64,000 nt of DNA, taken from the NCBI GenBank assembly GCA_035286595.1, contig DATEDA010000158.1, positions 1 to 64,000 of the forward strand, in the 5' to 3' direction. The first letter of the stretch is position 1, and each line of letters opens with the position of its first letter. The notes below the pieces were generated by a model that saw nothing but the letters and a program-made list of their open reading frames with translations, was not told where the DNA came from and searched no databases. Both the position numbers and the translations under genes were made by a program. This stretch comes from DATEDA01 sp035286595. Lineage in GTDB: Bacteria > Pseudomonadota > Gammaproteobacteria > Burkholderiales > SG8-39. Of this stretch, positions 36,839 through 44,857 are shown one piece after another.

Positions 36839-37032
36839 TGTTGCGCAAGCTGCGTGCCGGCCAGGGTGGTCGCGGCAAGCGCGGGGGTGCGCGGGTCATC
36901 TACTACTGGTGGCGACCCCGCAGCCGCTGCTACCTCGTGTTCGCGTACCCCAAGACCGCGCAACCGGACCTGACGCGGCGTCAGCTCCGTGAGCTCGCGG
37001 CAGTGATGGATGAGGAGGTTGGGAATGGATGA
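36838..37032 (+). pseudogene. 5'-truncated RelE/HigB-type toxin
   Basis: The remaining ~64 codons (LRKLRAGQGGRGKRGGARVIYYWW ... LVFAYPKTAQPDLTRRQLRELAAVMDEEV) match the C-terminal two thirds of RelE-family toxins that pair with a downstream HTH antitoxin. The N-terminal ~45 residues are missing: the codon before is TAG in the same frame. A short piece in another frame just upstream (PLDADTLPAYS) may be a scrap of the lost part. It overlaps the antitoxin gene by eight bases, the normal arrangement. Loss of the N-terminus should abolish ribosome-dependent mRNase activity. Confidence 0.6.
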
Positions 37033-37318
37033 CGCGATGTTCAAGGATCTCGTGAAGAGCGTGCGTCACCTCGGCGCGCACATGCGCGGCGAGAGGGTGC
37101 GCGGGGCGCGCGTGCGGAGGCTCGCGCAGCCGCGGCTCAAGGCGCTACGCGAGGCCGCCGGCGTCTCGCAGTCCGAGTTCGCGCGTCTGATCGGGGTGCC
37201 GGTGAAGACGCTCCAGAACTGGGAACAGGGACGTACCCACCCGACCGGCCCAGCGCGCGCGCTACTCAAGATCGTCGCCGCCGATCCGAGAGCGGCGATC
37301 CGGGCCTTGCACGCCTGA
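37025..37318 (+). CDS. HTH antitoxin (XRE family), partner of a RelE-type toxin
   Basis: 97 residues from ATG 37025. An N-terminal DDAMFKDLVKSVRHLGAHMRGE is followed by the helix-turn-helix ALREAAGVSQSEFARLIGVPVKTLQNWEQGRTHPTGPARALLKIVA. This is the standard layout of HigA/RelB-like antitoxins encoded after their toxin. The frame is fully open, although the toxin is broken, so it may survive as a solitary repressor, perhaps controlling other copies of the toxin operon or its own promoter. Confidence 0.8.
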   Translation: MDDAMFKDLVKSVRHLGAHMRGERVRGARVRRLAQPRLKALREAAGVSQSEFARLIGVPVKTLQNWEQGRTHPTGPARALLKIVAADPRAAIRALHA

Positions 37319-37319
37319 G

Positions 37320-37548
37320 GCCGCTTGCGTTCGCTTGCGTCGCCCGCGTCAGGGGCGGCGCCCCGGCGACCGCGGGGGCCAGAATCACGCCGTCGGTCAT
37401 ACGCCTGCACGATGCGCTGCCCGAGGCCCGCGAGCCGCAGCTGCCGGTCGTAGCCGCCGAGCGTGCTTCGCGCCGAGAAGCGCTTCTCGCCCGCCTCCAT
37501 GCGCGCGACCTCGCACAGCAGTTCCTCGACGACGGCGAGCTGGTCCTC
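37320..37548. other. Gene-free stretch with degraded coding remnants
   Basis: On the minus strand about 50 codons (37395-37548) read EDQLAVVEELLCEVARMEAG ... GGYDRQLRLAGLGQRIVQAYDRR, protein-like but with no start and no family I can name. It is in the same frame as the hydrolase relic beyond a TAA. The rest shows nothing. Confidence 0.4.
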
Positions 37549-37890
37549 TTAGAGAAGGCTGGCACGGCGCGCGTCCTTCAGCATCACGCTGCGCACGGCC
37601 GGCGGAAGGGTGTCGGCGAAGATGACGTCCACAGGGACGCGTCCTGCCCCCAGCCGAGCTCGACGAGCCCGAGCATCATCTGCCACCTGGTCCGGCGTGG
37701 GATTGCGGCGCATCGCGCCCCGGAGGAAACCTCCGTAGATGACCAGGCGCGTGACGCGCTCGGGATGGCGCGCCGCGTAGGTAATCGCGATCGCGCCGCT
37801 CTGCGAGGCGCCGAACAGCGCGAAGCGCTCGAACCCGGCGGCATCGACCACCGCCTCGAGGTCGGCTACCCAGCGGGCATGGCGCGCTTG
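37549..37890 (-). pseudogene. Broken alpha/beta hydrolase
   Basis: The frame ARWVADLEAVVDAAGFERFALFGASQSGAIAITYAARHPERVTRLVIYGGF contains the nucleophile elbow GASQSG of alpha/beta hydrolases, of the kind often joined to cyclase or LuxR regulators. After 'NPTPDQV' the homology (MMLGLVELGWGQDASLW) continues in another frame, then returns to the first for DVIFADTLPPAV. At least two frameshifts, a missing 5' part including the oxyanion/strand-4 region, and a missing catalytic His show a dead gene. Confidence 0.6.
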
Positions 37891-38082
37891 CGCGGATCGG
37901 CTCCTGCAGCCAACTATACCCCTCGGCGCGCGAGCAAACCTCTCATCGATTCAAACGTCTTCCGCCATGCAGCATATCCAAGGGTGGTAATGCCGCGGCG
38001 CTTCCGTTAGAGTCCGCCCGTCACGTTCAAGACAGCAGTACGACGTGGCCCATCATCTCAACTCTTGGGAGGAGTGAATCCG

Positions 38083-38316
38083 ATGAATGGCATAGCAACT
38101 GCGAAAGGCTGGATCGGCGCAATCACGCAGCTGGGGTTGGCGCTTCTCGCGCTCGCCATCGTCGCTTCGATCCTGGTCGGGCCGGACCGCCTTTGGGCCT
38201 TCGGAAACGTGGTCCCGAACCTGATGGCGCTGATCCAAACGCTGGGCGACGGAGGGCTGGCCGGGCTGATCGCGCTCGGCGTCATCCTCTGGCTGTTCTC
38301 AAAGCAGACGGCCTAG
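38083..38316 (+). CDS. Small two-helix membrane protein
   Basis: 77 residues preceded by GGGAGGAG eight bases before ATG, an excellent ribosome-binding site. Two hydrophobic helices (residues ~11-35 and ~53-72) are joined by GPDRLWAFGNVVPNLMALIQTLGDGG. The protein ends in LFSKQTA. No family is recognised. A similarly built gene follows at 38445, and both precede a strong terminator, so they look like one small operon. Confidence 0.65.
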   Translation: MNGIATAKGWIGAITQLGLALLALAIVASILVGPDRLWAFGNVVPNLMALIQTLGDGGLAGLIALGVILWLFSKQTA

Positions 38317-38444
38317 CTAGCGCAACACGCCGACACCGGCGCGCGGCGACCCGAGCCGAAGAGCACGGTGCCGCGCGTCAAGGCGACTTGGGCGGGGAGC
38401 GCGGCTCCCCACCCCCTTCCTTTTCCGCAATCCGGAGGTGAACC

Positions 38445-38681
38445 TTGGTCGACTTCCTCGAAAAGGCGAAGCGGTTCCTCTGGACGTTCGTCGAGCTTGC
38501 GTTCCTCGCGGTCCTGTCGATCGTGCTGATCTACCTGATCCTGGGCCAGGGCTCGGGCAGGTTCGTCGTTTCGGTCGTGGAGAACGTCACCGGCTTCGCG
38601 AACGCCGTGCCCACGCCGAGCTTCATCGGCCTGGCGATCATCCTCGCGCTCATCTACCTGATCCGGCAGCGTCTCAGGTAG
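38445..38681 (+). CDS. Small two-helix membrane protein, similar layout to its neighbour
   Basis: 78 residues from TTG, chosen because GGAGGTG (38433-38439) is five bases upstream. An amphipathic start (VDFLEKAKRFLWTF) leads into helix 1 (ELAFLAVLSIVLIYLILG). A loop with VVSVVENVTGFANAVPTPSF follows, then helix 2 (IGLAIILALIYLI) and a basic end RQRLR. The loop VxN-x-Gly-x-F/L-x-N-x-V-P and the second-helix position recall the 38083 protein, suggesting an old duplication. Function unknown. A terminator follows 12 bases after the stop. Confidence 0.65.
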   Translation: MVDFLEKAKRFLWTFVELAFLAVLSIVLIYLILGQGSGRFVVSVVENVTGFANAVPTPSFIGLAIILALIYLIRQRLR

Positions 38682-38693
38682 CGCAGTGGGCTT

Positions 38694-38723
38694 GAGCCTC
38701 CGCTTCGGGCGGAGGCTCCTTTC
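38694..38723 (+). terminator. Intrinsic terminator after the small membrane genes
   Basis: GAGCCTCCGC (38694-38703) pairs with GCGGAGGCTC (38709-38718) around a TTCGG loop, followed by CTTTCG. The stem is perfect and GC-rich; the T-tract is short. Confidence 0.75.
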
Positions 38724-38751
38724 GACCCCCGGTCCGGTTGCCGCGACGGCG

Positions 38752-38799
38752 GTAGGCCGGATTGCGGCCGCAGCAGTAGGCCGGATTGCGGCCGCAGCG
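38752..38799. repeat. Two tandem copies of a 24-bp unit
   Basis: GTAGGCCGGATTGCGGCCGC plus AGCA/AGCG is repeated twice without spacer (38752-38775 and 38776-38799), differing only in the last base. Partial similarity continues to each side (CGGTAGGCCGG, ATAGTCCGG). It sits in the hemW leader. Each unit contains a self-complementary GCGGCCGC. Confidence 0.85.
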
Positions 38800-38829
38800 C
38801 TATAGTCCGGCCCGCAAACCGACCTTCGC

Positions 38830-40047
38830 ATGGCCGTCGCAGTCGTCTCTCCACGCTCGGGGTCCCGGGTGGCGCTCCGAGCGCTCCCGCCCCTTTCGCT
38901 CTACGTCCACCTCCCGTGGTGCGTGCGCAAGTGCCCGTACTGCGATTTCAACTCGCACGAGCTGCGCGGTGCGATGCCCGAGGCGGCCTACGTCGACGCG
39001 GTCGTCGCGGATCTCGACTCGGCGCTGCCTTCGGTCTGGGGGCGGCGCGTCCACTCGGTCTTCTTCGGCGGTGGCACGCCGAGCCTTTTCTCCGCCGCCG
39101 CGATCGAGCGCCTGCTGTCAGCGTTCCGCGCGCGGCTCCCGCTCGCGGCGGACGCCGAGATCACCCTGGAGGCGAACCCGGGCACGGTGGAGGCCGAGAA
39201 GTTCCGCGACTTCCGCGCCGCGGGCGTGAACCGGCTCTCCGTCGGCATCCAGAGCTTCGACCCGCGGCGGCTCGCGGCGCTCGGCAGGATCCACGACGAT
39301 CGCGAGGCGCGGCATGCGGTGGAGGTGGCACGCGCTTACTTCGAGAACTTCAACCTCGATCTGATGTACGCGCTGCCCGAGCAGACGATCGCGGCGGCCG
39401 AGGCCGATGTCGCGGAAGCGATCGCCACCGGCGCGCCCCATCTTTCCTTCTATCACCTGACGATCGAGCCGAACACGGTCTTCCACAAGCATCCGCCGCC
39501 CCTGCCCGACGAGGACGCCGCGGCCGCGATCCACGAGCTCGTCGCCGCGCGGCTCGCGGGCGCGGGATACGCGCACTACGAGACCTCTGCGCATGCGCGG
39601 CCGGGTCTCGAGTCCCGGCACAATCTCAACTATTGGCGGTTCGGCGACTACCTCGGCATCGGCGCAGGCGCCCACTCGAAGGTCTCGTTCGCGGACCGGA
39701 TCGTGCGCGAGATGCGCACGCGCAGCCCGGCCGAATACGTGCGGCGCGTCGCCGACGGCACGCAGGTCGCCGAGCGACGCGAGGTCGACGCGCGCGAGCT
39801 GCCGTTCGAGTTCATGATGAACGCCCTGCGCCTCACCGAGGGCTTCGAGATCGGGACGTTCGCGGATCGCACCGGGTTGCCGATCACGGTCGCCGGGAAA
39901 GCGCTTGCTGCAGCCGAAGCGAAGGGCCTCATCTCGCGCGACCATCTGCGCATTCGCCCGACCGACCTCGGCCGTCGATTCCTGAACGATCTGCTGCAGC
40001 TTTTCCTGCCGGAGCAGTCGCGGCGGGAGAAGGCGGAGCGGGCGTGA
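38830..40047 (+). CDS. hemW: Heme chaperone HemW (radical SAM)
   Basis: 405 residues. The cluster motif is CVRKCPYCDFNSH: CxxxCxxC followed by Phe, where HemN oxidases have an extra Cys, so this is HemW and not coproporphyrinogen dehydrogenase. 'VFFGGGTPSLF', 'VNRLSVGIQSFDPRRLAALGRIHD' and the C-terminal HemW domain (FEFMMNALRLTEGFE) agree. The usual rdgB-hemW adjacency is interrupted by the accessory patch, so hemW needs its own promoter, beyond the terminator at 38694. Confidence 0.94.
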   Translation: MAVAVVSPRSGSRVALRALPPLSLYVHLPWCVRKCPYCDFNSHELRGAMPEAAYVDAVVADLDSALPSVWGRRVHSVFFGGGTPSLFSAAAIERLLSAFRARLPLAADAEITLEANPGTVEAEKFRDFRAAGVNRLSVGIQSFDPRRLAALGRIHDDREARHAVEVARAYFENFNLDLMYALPEQTIAAAEADVAEAIATGAPHLSFYHLTIEPNTVFHKHPPPLPDEDAAAAIHELVAARLAGAGYAHYETSAHARPGLESRHNLNYWRFGDYLGIGAGAHSKVSFADRIVREMRTRSPAEYVRRVADGTQVAERREVDARELPFEFMMNALRLTEGFEIGTFADRTGLPITVAGKALAAAEAKGLISRDHLRIRPTDLGRRFLNDLLQLFLPEQSRREKAERA

Positions 40048-40757
40048 AGCGCGTCGCGGCGCAGGTCAAGGCACTCACGTTCGACGTGTTCGGGACGGTC
40101 GTCGACTGGCGCGGCTCGATCATCGCCGAAGGGCGCAAGCTCGGACGGCGGAAGAAGCTGGCCGTCGATTGGCCGGCCCTCGCCGACGCCTGGCGCGCCG
40201 GCTACCGGCCCGCGATGGACCGTGTGCGCCGGGGCGAGCTGCCGTGGACCAACATCGACGGCCTGCACCGCAGGATCCTCGACGAGCTGCTCGAGCGCTT
40301 CCGGATCGGGGGGCTCACCGAGGCCGAGAAGGCCGACTTCAACCGCGCGTGGCACCGGCTCGCGCCCTGGAAGGATTCCGTCGCCGGGCTGAGGCGGCTC
40401 AAGAAGAAGTACGTGATCGCGACGCTCTCGAACGGCAATGTCGCGTTACTGACCAACATGGCGAAGCACGCCGGGCTGCCTTGGGACTGTATCCTCTCCG
40501 CCGAGCTTCTCGGCCACTACAAGCCGGACCCGGAGGTCTATCTGGGAGCGGCCCGGCTGCTCGGTCTCGAGCCGGGCGAGGTCATGATGGTCGCCGCGCA
40601 CAAGGACGACCTCGACGCGGCGGCGCGCACGGGCCTACGGACGGCACTCGTCCGGCGGCCGATGGAGTTCGGGACCAAGCAGGAGGTGACGCCGGAGGCG
40701 CGCTTCGACTTCAACGCCAAGGACTTCGTCGACCTCGCCCGGCAGCTCGGGTGCTGA
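40044..40757 (+). CDS. HAD-superfamily hydrolase, haloacid dehalogenase type II-like
   Basis: 237 residues from a GTG that overlaps the hemW stop (GTGA). HAD motifs are LTFDVFGTVVDW (nucleophile Asp), TLSNGN (motif II), LGHYKPDPEVY (Lys) and MVAAHKDDLDAAARTGL (acidic motif IV). The cap 'WPALADAWRAGYRPAMDRVRRGELPW' is that of 2-haloacid dehalogenases, though many such proteins are phosphatases. The stop abuts the convergent hemF stop with no base between. Confidence 0.87.
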   Translation: MKRVAAQVKALTFDVFGTVVDWRGSIIAEGRKLGRRKKLAVDWPALADAWRAGYRPAMDRVRRGELPWTNIDGLHRRILDELLERFRIGGLTEAEKADFNRAWHRLAPWKDSVAGLRRLKKKYVIATLSNGNVALLTNMAKHAGLPWDCILSAELLGHYKPDPEVYLGAARLLGLEPGEVMMVAAHKDDLDAAARTGLRTALVRRPMEFGTKQEVTPEARFDFNAKDFVDLARQLGC

Positions 40758-41654
40758 CTAGACCCAGTCGCGCGGCACGAGAAACACCTCGTACAACCGC
40801 GCCTCGGGCGTTCCCGGCTCGGGGGCCCAGTCGTAGCGCCACTTCACCACCGGCGGAAGCGACATCAGGATCGACTCGGTGCGGCCGCCGGACTGCAGGC
40901 CGAACAGCGTCCCGCGGTCGTAGACGAGGTTGAACTCCACGTAGCGCCCGCGCCGGTACGCCTGGAACTCGCGCTCGCGCTCGCCGTACGGCGTGTCGCG
41001 GCGGCGCTCGATGATCGGCAGGTACGCCGGCAGGAAGTGGTCGCCGACGCTGCGCGCAATGGCGAAGCAGGTCTCGAAGTCCGGTGCGCTCAGGTCGTCG
41101 AAGAAGATGCCGCCGACGCCGCGCGGCTCGCCGCGATGACGGAGATGGAAGTACTCGTCGCACCAGCGCTTGAGCCGGGGATGTAGCTCGGCGCCGAACG
41201 GGTCGAGCGCTTGCTTGCAGGTGCGATGAAAGTGGACCGCATCCTCCTCGAAGCCGTAGTACGGCGTGAGATCCATCCCGCCCCCGAACCACCACACCGG
41301 CGGTTCGCCGTCGCGCGTTGCGAGGAAGCAGCGCACGTTCATGTGCACCGTCGGCACGTAGGGATTGCCGGGGTGCATCACCAGCGAGACGCCCAGCGCC
41401 TCGAAGCCGCGCCCGGCAAGCTCGGCCCGAGCGGCGGTCGCGGAGGCCGGAAGCCGCGCTCCGGCAACGTGGGAGAAGTTGACGCCGCCGCGCTCCAGGA
41501 CGCCGCTCGCCTCGATCACGCGTGAATCGCCGCCACCTCCCTCGGCGCGCGTCCATGCGTCCCGGCGGAACTTCCCGCCGTCGACCGCCTCGAGCGCGGC
41601 GACGATGCGATCCTGCAGACCGGTGAAGTAGTCCCTGACCGCGACGACGTTCAT
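40758..41654 (-). CDS. hemF: Oxygen-dependent coproporphyrinogen-III oxidase
   Basis: 298 residues from ATG 41654; an ATG nine bases earlier (41663) is equally possible. Signature blocks are 'GVNFSHVAG', 'SLVMHPGNPYVPTVHMNVRCFLA', 'WWFGGGMDLTPYYGFEEDAVHFHR' and 'GGIFFDDL'. It decarboxylates coproporphyrinogen III aerobically in haem synthesis. Last gene on the minus strand after purD, 28 bases away. Presence of hemF shows aerobic haem synthesis. Confidence 0.96.
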   Translation of the reverse strand: MNVVAVRDYFTGLQDRIVAALEAVDGGKFRRDAWTRAEGGGGDSRVIEASGVLERGGVNFSHVAGARLPASATAARAELAGRGFEALGVSLVMHPGNPYVPTVHMNVRCFLATRDGEPPVWWFGGGMDLTPYYGFEEDAVHFHRTCKQALDPFGAELHPRLKRWCDEYFHLRHRGEPRGVGGIFFDDLSAPDFETCFAIARSVGDHFLPAYLPIIERRRDTPYGEREREFQAYRRGRYVEFNLVYDRGTLFGLQSGGRTESILMSLPPVVKWRYDWAPEPGTPEARLYEVFLVPRDWV

Positions 41655-41682
41655 GCGCCGCATTTAACCACAGCGACGCGGG

Positions 41683-42960
41683 CTAGCTCCTGCGGGGAGC
41701 GATGGCGCGGAACCCGATGTCGCGCCGGTACTGCATGCCTTCGAAGCGGATCGCGGACGCGATCTCGTAGGCGCGGCGTTGCGCGAGCTTGATGCTGTCG
41801 CCGAGCGCGGTGACGCACAACACCCGCCCGCCGTCGGTCACGAGCCGTCCGTCGCGGAGCGCGGTGCCGGCGTGGAAGATGTGATGGTCCTCGCCGTCCG
41901 GCGGCAGGTCGGCGATCGCGTCGCCCTTGCGCGGCGTCTCGGGATAGTTCGCCGCGGCGAGCACGACGCCGAGCGCGGCGCGCCGATCCCACACGGCCTC
42001 GACGCGGTCGAGGCGGCCGGCGGCCGCGGCGTCGATGAGCTCGAAGAGGTCGCTCTTCAGCCGCATGAGGATCGGCTGGGTCTCCGGGTCGCCCAGCCGG
42101 CAGTTGAACTCGAGCACCTTCGGGTTCCCCGCGCCGTCGATCATCAGCCCCGCATACAGGAAGCCCGAGTACGGGATGGCGTCGCGCGCGAGGCCGCGCA
42201 CGGTCGGGGTGACGATCTCCCGGACGATCCGCGCGTGAAGCGCGGGCATGACGATCGGGGCGGGAGAGTACGCGCCCATGCCGCCCGTGTTGGGGCCCTT
42301 GTCGCCGTCGCGCAGCCGCTTGTGGTCCTGGGTCGTCGCAAGGGTGAGGCTCGCCTCGCCGTCGGCGAGCACGATGAAGCTCACCTCCTCGCCGTCCAGG
42401 TAATCCTCGATCACCAGCCGGCTCCCCGCATCGCCCATCGAACGCTCGACCAGGAGCCGGTCGACCGCCGCGTGCGCTTCGTCCGTCGTCGCCGCGACCA
42501 CGACGCCTTTCCCCGCGGCGAGGCCGTCGGCCTTTACGACGATCGGCGCGCCTTTCGCGTCGACGTAAGCGTGCGCGGCGCGCGCCTCGGTGAAGCTCTG
42601 ATAGCCGGCCGTGGGGATGCGATGGCGGAAGAGGAAGTTCTTCGCGAACGCCTTCGAGCTCTCGAGCTGCGCAGCGGCCCGGGTCGGCCCGAAGATCCGC
42701 AGGCCGCGCGCGCGGAAGAGATCGACGACGCCGGCGGCGAGCGGAGCCTCGGGGCCGACGACCGTGAGCTGGACGTTCTCGCGCGCAACGAAATCGGCGA
42801 GCTCGCCGTGGTCGGTGATGGGAACGTTCTCGACGCCGGGCTCGCGCGCCGTGCCACCGTTCCCGGGAGCGACCAACACCTTCTGGACGCGCGGGCTCTG
42901 CGCGAGCTTCCAGGCGATCGCATGCTCCCGGCCGCCGCCGCCGATGACGAGGAGCTTCAT
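41683..42960 (-). CDS. purD: Phosphoribosylamine-glycine ligase
   Basis: 425 residues. ATP-grasp ligase with the N-terminal KLLVIGGGGREHAIAWKLAQS, the core 'IVVKADGLAAGKGVVVA', 'QDHKRLRDGDKGPNTGGMGAYSPAP' and 'VLEFNCRLGDPETQ'. It makes glycinamide ribonucleotide in purine synthesis. 19 bases separate it from purH upstream, so the two are one operon. Confidence 0.97.
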   Translation of the reverse strand: MKLLVIGGGGREHAIAWKLAQSPRVQKVLVAPGNGGTAREPGVENVPITDHGELADFVARENVQLTVVGPEAPLAAGVVDLFRARGLRIFGPTRAAAQLESSKAFAKNFLFRHRIPTAGYQSFTEARAAHAYVDAKGAPIVVKADGLAAGKGVVVAATTDEAHAAVDRLLVERSMGDAGSRLVIEDYLDGEEVSFIVLADGEASLTLATTQDHKRLRDGDKGPNTGGMGAYSPAPIVMPALHARIVREIVTPTVRGLARDAIPYSGFLYAGLMIDGAGNPKVLEFNCRLGDPETQPILMRLKSDLFELIDAAAAGRLDRVEAVWDRRAALGVVLAAANYPETPRKGDAIADLPPDGEDHHIFHAGTALRDGRLVTDGGRVLCVTALGDSIKLAQRRAYEIASAIRFEGMQYRRDIGFRAIAPRRS

Positions 42961-42979
42961 TCGCGGACCGCCAGGCGCG

Positions 42980-44545
42980 TCAGTGCCGGAAGTGGCGGAC
43001 GCCGGTGAACACCATCGCGAGCCCGAGCTCGTCGGCCGCGCCGATCACCTCGTCGTCGCGCACACTCCCGCCCGGTTGGATGACGGCTTTCGCGCCCGCC
43101 TGCGCGACCACGTCGACGCCGTCGCGGAACGGAAAGAACGCGTCGGAGGCGACCGCCGAGCCGGCCAGCGAGAGTCCCGCGCTCTGCGCCTTGAGGAAGG
43201 CGATCCGCGCGCTGTCGACGCGGCTCATCTGCCCGGCCCCCACCCCGAGGATCATGCCGCCGCCCGCGAACACGATGGCGTTCGATTTCACGAACTTCGC
43301 GACGCGCCAGGCGAAGAGCAGGTCCTCGACCTCCGCCGGCGTCGGGGGACGCCGGCTGACGACCTTGAGGTCGGCCGCGGTGACGTTGCGCGAGTCCGGC
43401 GTCTGGACGAGCACGCCGCCCCCGACCCGCTTCAGGTCGTAGCGTTGGACCTCGTCCCCCATCGGTACCGCGAGCACTCGCACGTTCTGCTTGCCGGCGA
43501 GCACCGCCGACGCCGCAGCGGTGACTTCGGGGGCGATCACGACCTCGACGAACTGCTTGGTCACCGCGTCGGCGGTCGCGCCGTCGAGCGCGCGGTTGAA
43601 CGCGATGATTCCGCCGAAGGCCGAGGTCGGGTCGGTCTGGAAAGCGCGCCGATAGGCGGTGACGAGGTCCGCGCCTTGAGCGACGCCGCACGGATTCGCG
43701 TGCTTGACGATCACGCACGCCGGCCGCTCGAACGTCTTCACGCACTCCCAGGCCGCGTCGGAATCGGCGATGTTGTTGTAGGAGAGCTCCTTGCCCTGGA
43801 GCTGCCGGTAGCCGGCGAGGCTCCCGGCCGCCGGCGCGGGGTCACGGTAGAACGCGGCGAGCTGGTGCGGGTTCTCGCCGTAGCGCAGGTCCTCGAGCTT
43901 CTCCCACTGCAGCGTCAGACGGTCGGGGAAGGGCGCGAGCCTCAGTCCGGCGTCGAGGCCGGTGAGATAGTTCGCGATCGCCGCGTCGTAGGCGGCGGTG
44001 TGCGCGAAGGCCTTCTTCGCCAGCGCGAGCCGCGTCGCGGCGGAAAGCGAACCGCCGCGACGCTCGAGCTCGGCGATGACGGCCGCGTAGTCCGCCGGAT
44101 CGGTCACCACCGCCACGCCGGCATGATTCTTCGCCGCCGCGCGCACCATGGTCGGGCCGCCGACGTCGATGTTCTCGACCGCCTCGTCGAGGGTGCAATC
44201 GCTCCGGGCGACCGTCTGCTGGAACGGATAGAGATTGACGACGACCAGGTCGATCGGCTCGGCGCCGGCGTCCTTGATCGCCGCCATGTGGTCGGGCACG
44301 TCCCGCCGCGCGAGGAGACCGCCGTGGATCTTGGGGTGGAGCGTCTTCAGCCGGCCGTCCAGCATCTCGGGATAGCCGGTGTAGTCGGCGACCTCGGTGA
44401 CGTTGAGGCCGCTCGCCGACAGCAGCTTGGCAGTGCCGCCGGTGGAGAGGATGCCGACGCCGAGCCGCGCGAGCGAGCGCGCGAGCTCGACGAGTCCGGT
44501 CTTGTCGGAGGCGCTGATCAGCGCCTGCCTGATGCGGATGTCCAT
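42980..44545 (-). CDS. purH: Bifunctional AICAR transformylase/IMP cyclohydrolase
   Basis: 521 residues. The N-terminal cyclohydrolase begins ALISASDKTGLVELARSLARLGVGILSTGGTAKLL. The transformylase part contains 'VIVKHANPCGVAQG' with the catalytic Lys-His and 'SAFGGIIAFNRALDG'; the end 'AGGMILGVGAGQMSRVDS' is typical. It performs the last two steps to IMP. Between it and fis lies a 69-base repeat-like spacer. Confidence 0.97.
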   Translation of the reverse strand: MDIRIRQALISASDKTGLVELARSLARLGVGILSTGGTAKLLSASGLNVTEVADYTGYPEMLDGRLKTLHPKIHGGLLARRDVPDHMAAIKDAGAEPIDLVVVNLYPFQQTVARSDCTLDEAVENIDVGGPTMVRAAAKNHAGVAVVTDPADYAAVIAELERRGGSLSAATRLALAKKAFAHTAAYDAAIANYLTGLDAGLRLAPFPDRLTLQWEKLEDLRYGENPHQLAAFYRDPAPAAGSLAGYRQLQGKELSYNNIADSDAAWECVKTFERPACVIVKHANPCGVAQGADLVTAYRRAFQTDPTSAFGGIIAFNRALDGATADAVTKQFVEVVIAPEVTAAASAVLAGKQNVRVLAVPMGDEVQRYDLKRVGGGVLVQTPDSRNVTAADLKVVSRRPPTPAEVEDLLFAWRVAKFVKSNAIVFAGGGMILGVGAGQMSRVDSARIAFLKAQSAGLSLAGSAVASDAFFPFRDGVDVVAQAGAKAVIQPGGSVRDDEVIGAADELGLAMVFTGVRHFRH

Positions 44546-44614
44546 CGCGGGTGACGGGTCCCAGATGAAGGGTAATGCGGATGGCGCCCCGCGTCACCCG
44601 CCATCCGTCGACCG
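44546..44614. repeat. Intergenic repeat/hairpin between fis and purH
   Basis: CGGGTGACG and CGTCACCCG bracket a core containing ATGAAGGGTAATGCGGATGG and GGCGCCCCG, forming a large hairpin. The core resembles GTGAAGGGTAAGGGTGGCGC in the gmk-yicC spacer. No gene is present. Confidence 0.5.
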
Positions 44615-44857
44615 TCACACTTTTATCTTGTGCTGCTGGATCTTCTTCCGCAGGGTGTTGCGATTGATACCGAGCATCTCGGCAGCGATGGTCTGGTTGC
44701 CCTCGGCCTTGTCGAGCACCGTCTCGAGCATCGGCTTCTCCACGTTCTTGAGCACCATGTCGTAGATCGATCGCGGCCGCTCGCCGTCCAGGTCCTTGAA
44801 GTACCGCTCCAGCGACTTGCGCACGGTCTCGGAGATCTCACTCGACGTCTGCCTCAT
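44615..44857 (-). CDS. fis: Fis-family nucleoid protein/transcription factor
   Basis: 80 residues from the ATG preceded by AAAAGGAG. The C-terminal helix-turn-helix KAEGNQTIAAEMLGINRNTLRKKIQQHKIKV is the Fis signature, and 'SLERYFKDLDGERPRSIYDMVLKNVEKPMLETVLD' the dimer core. The ATG overlaps the dusB stop (ATGA), the ancestral dusB-fis arrangement. It should bend DNA at growth-related promoters, including perhaps its own. Confidence 0.96.
   Translation of the reverse strand: MRQTSSEISETVRKSLERYFKDLDGERPRSIYDMVLKNVEKPMLETVLDKAEGNQTIAAEMLGINRNTLRKKIQQHKIKV

Noticed and set aside
38752..38799. Tandem repeat considered as a CRISPR remnant
   Set aside because: The two units are contiguous with no spacers and no cas genes exist in the window.
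39326..39340. TGGCAC inside hemW as a possible sigma-54 promoter
   Set aside because: The -12 position reads TACT instead of TTGC, and it lies in the middle of a coding region.
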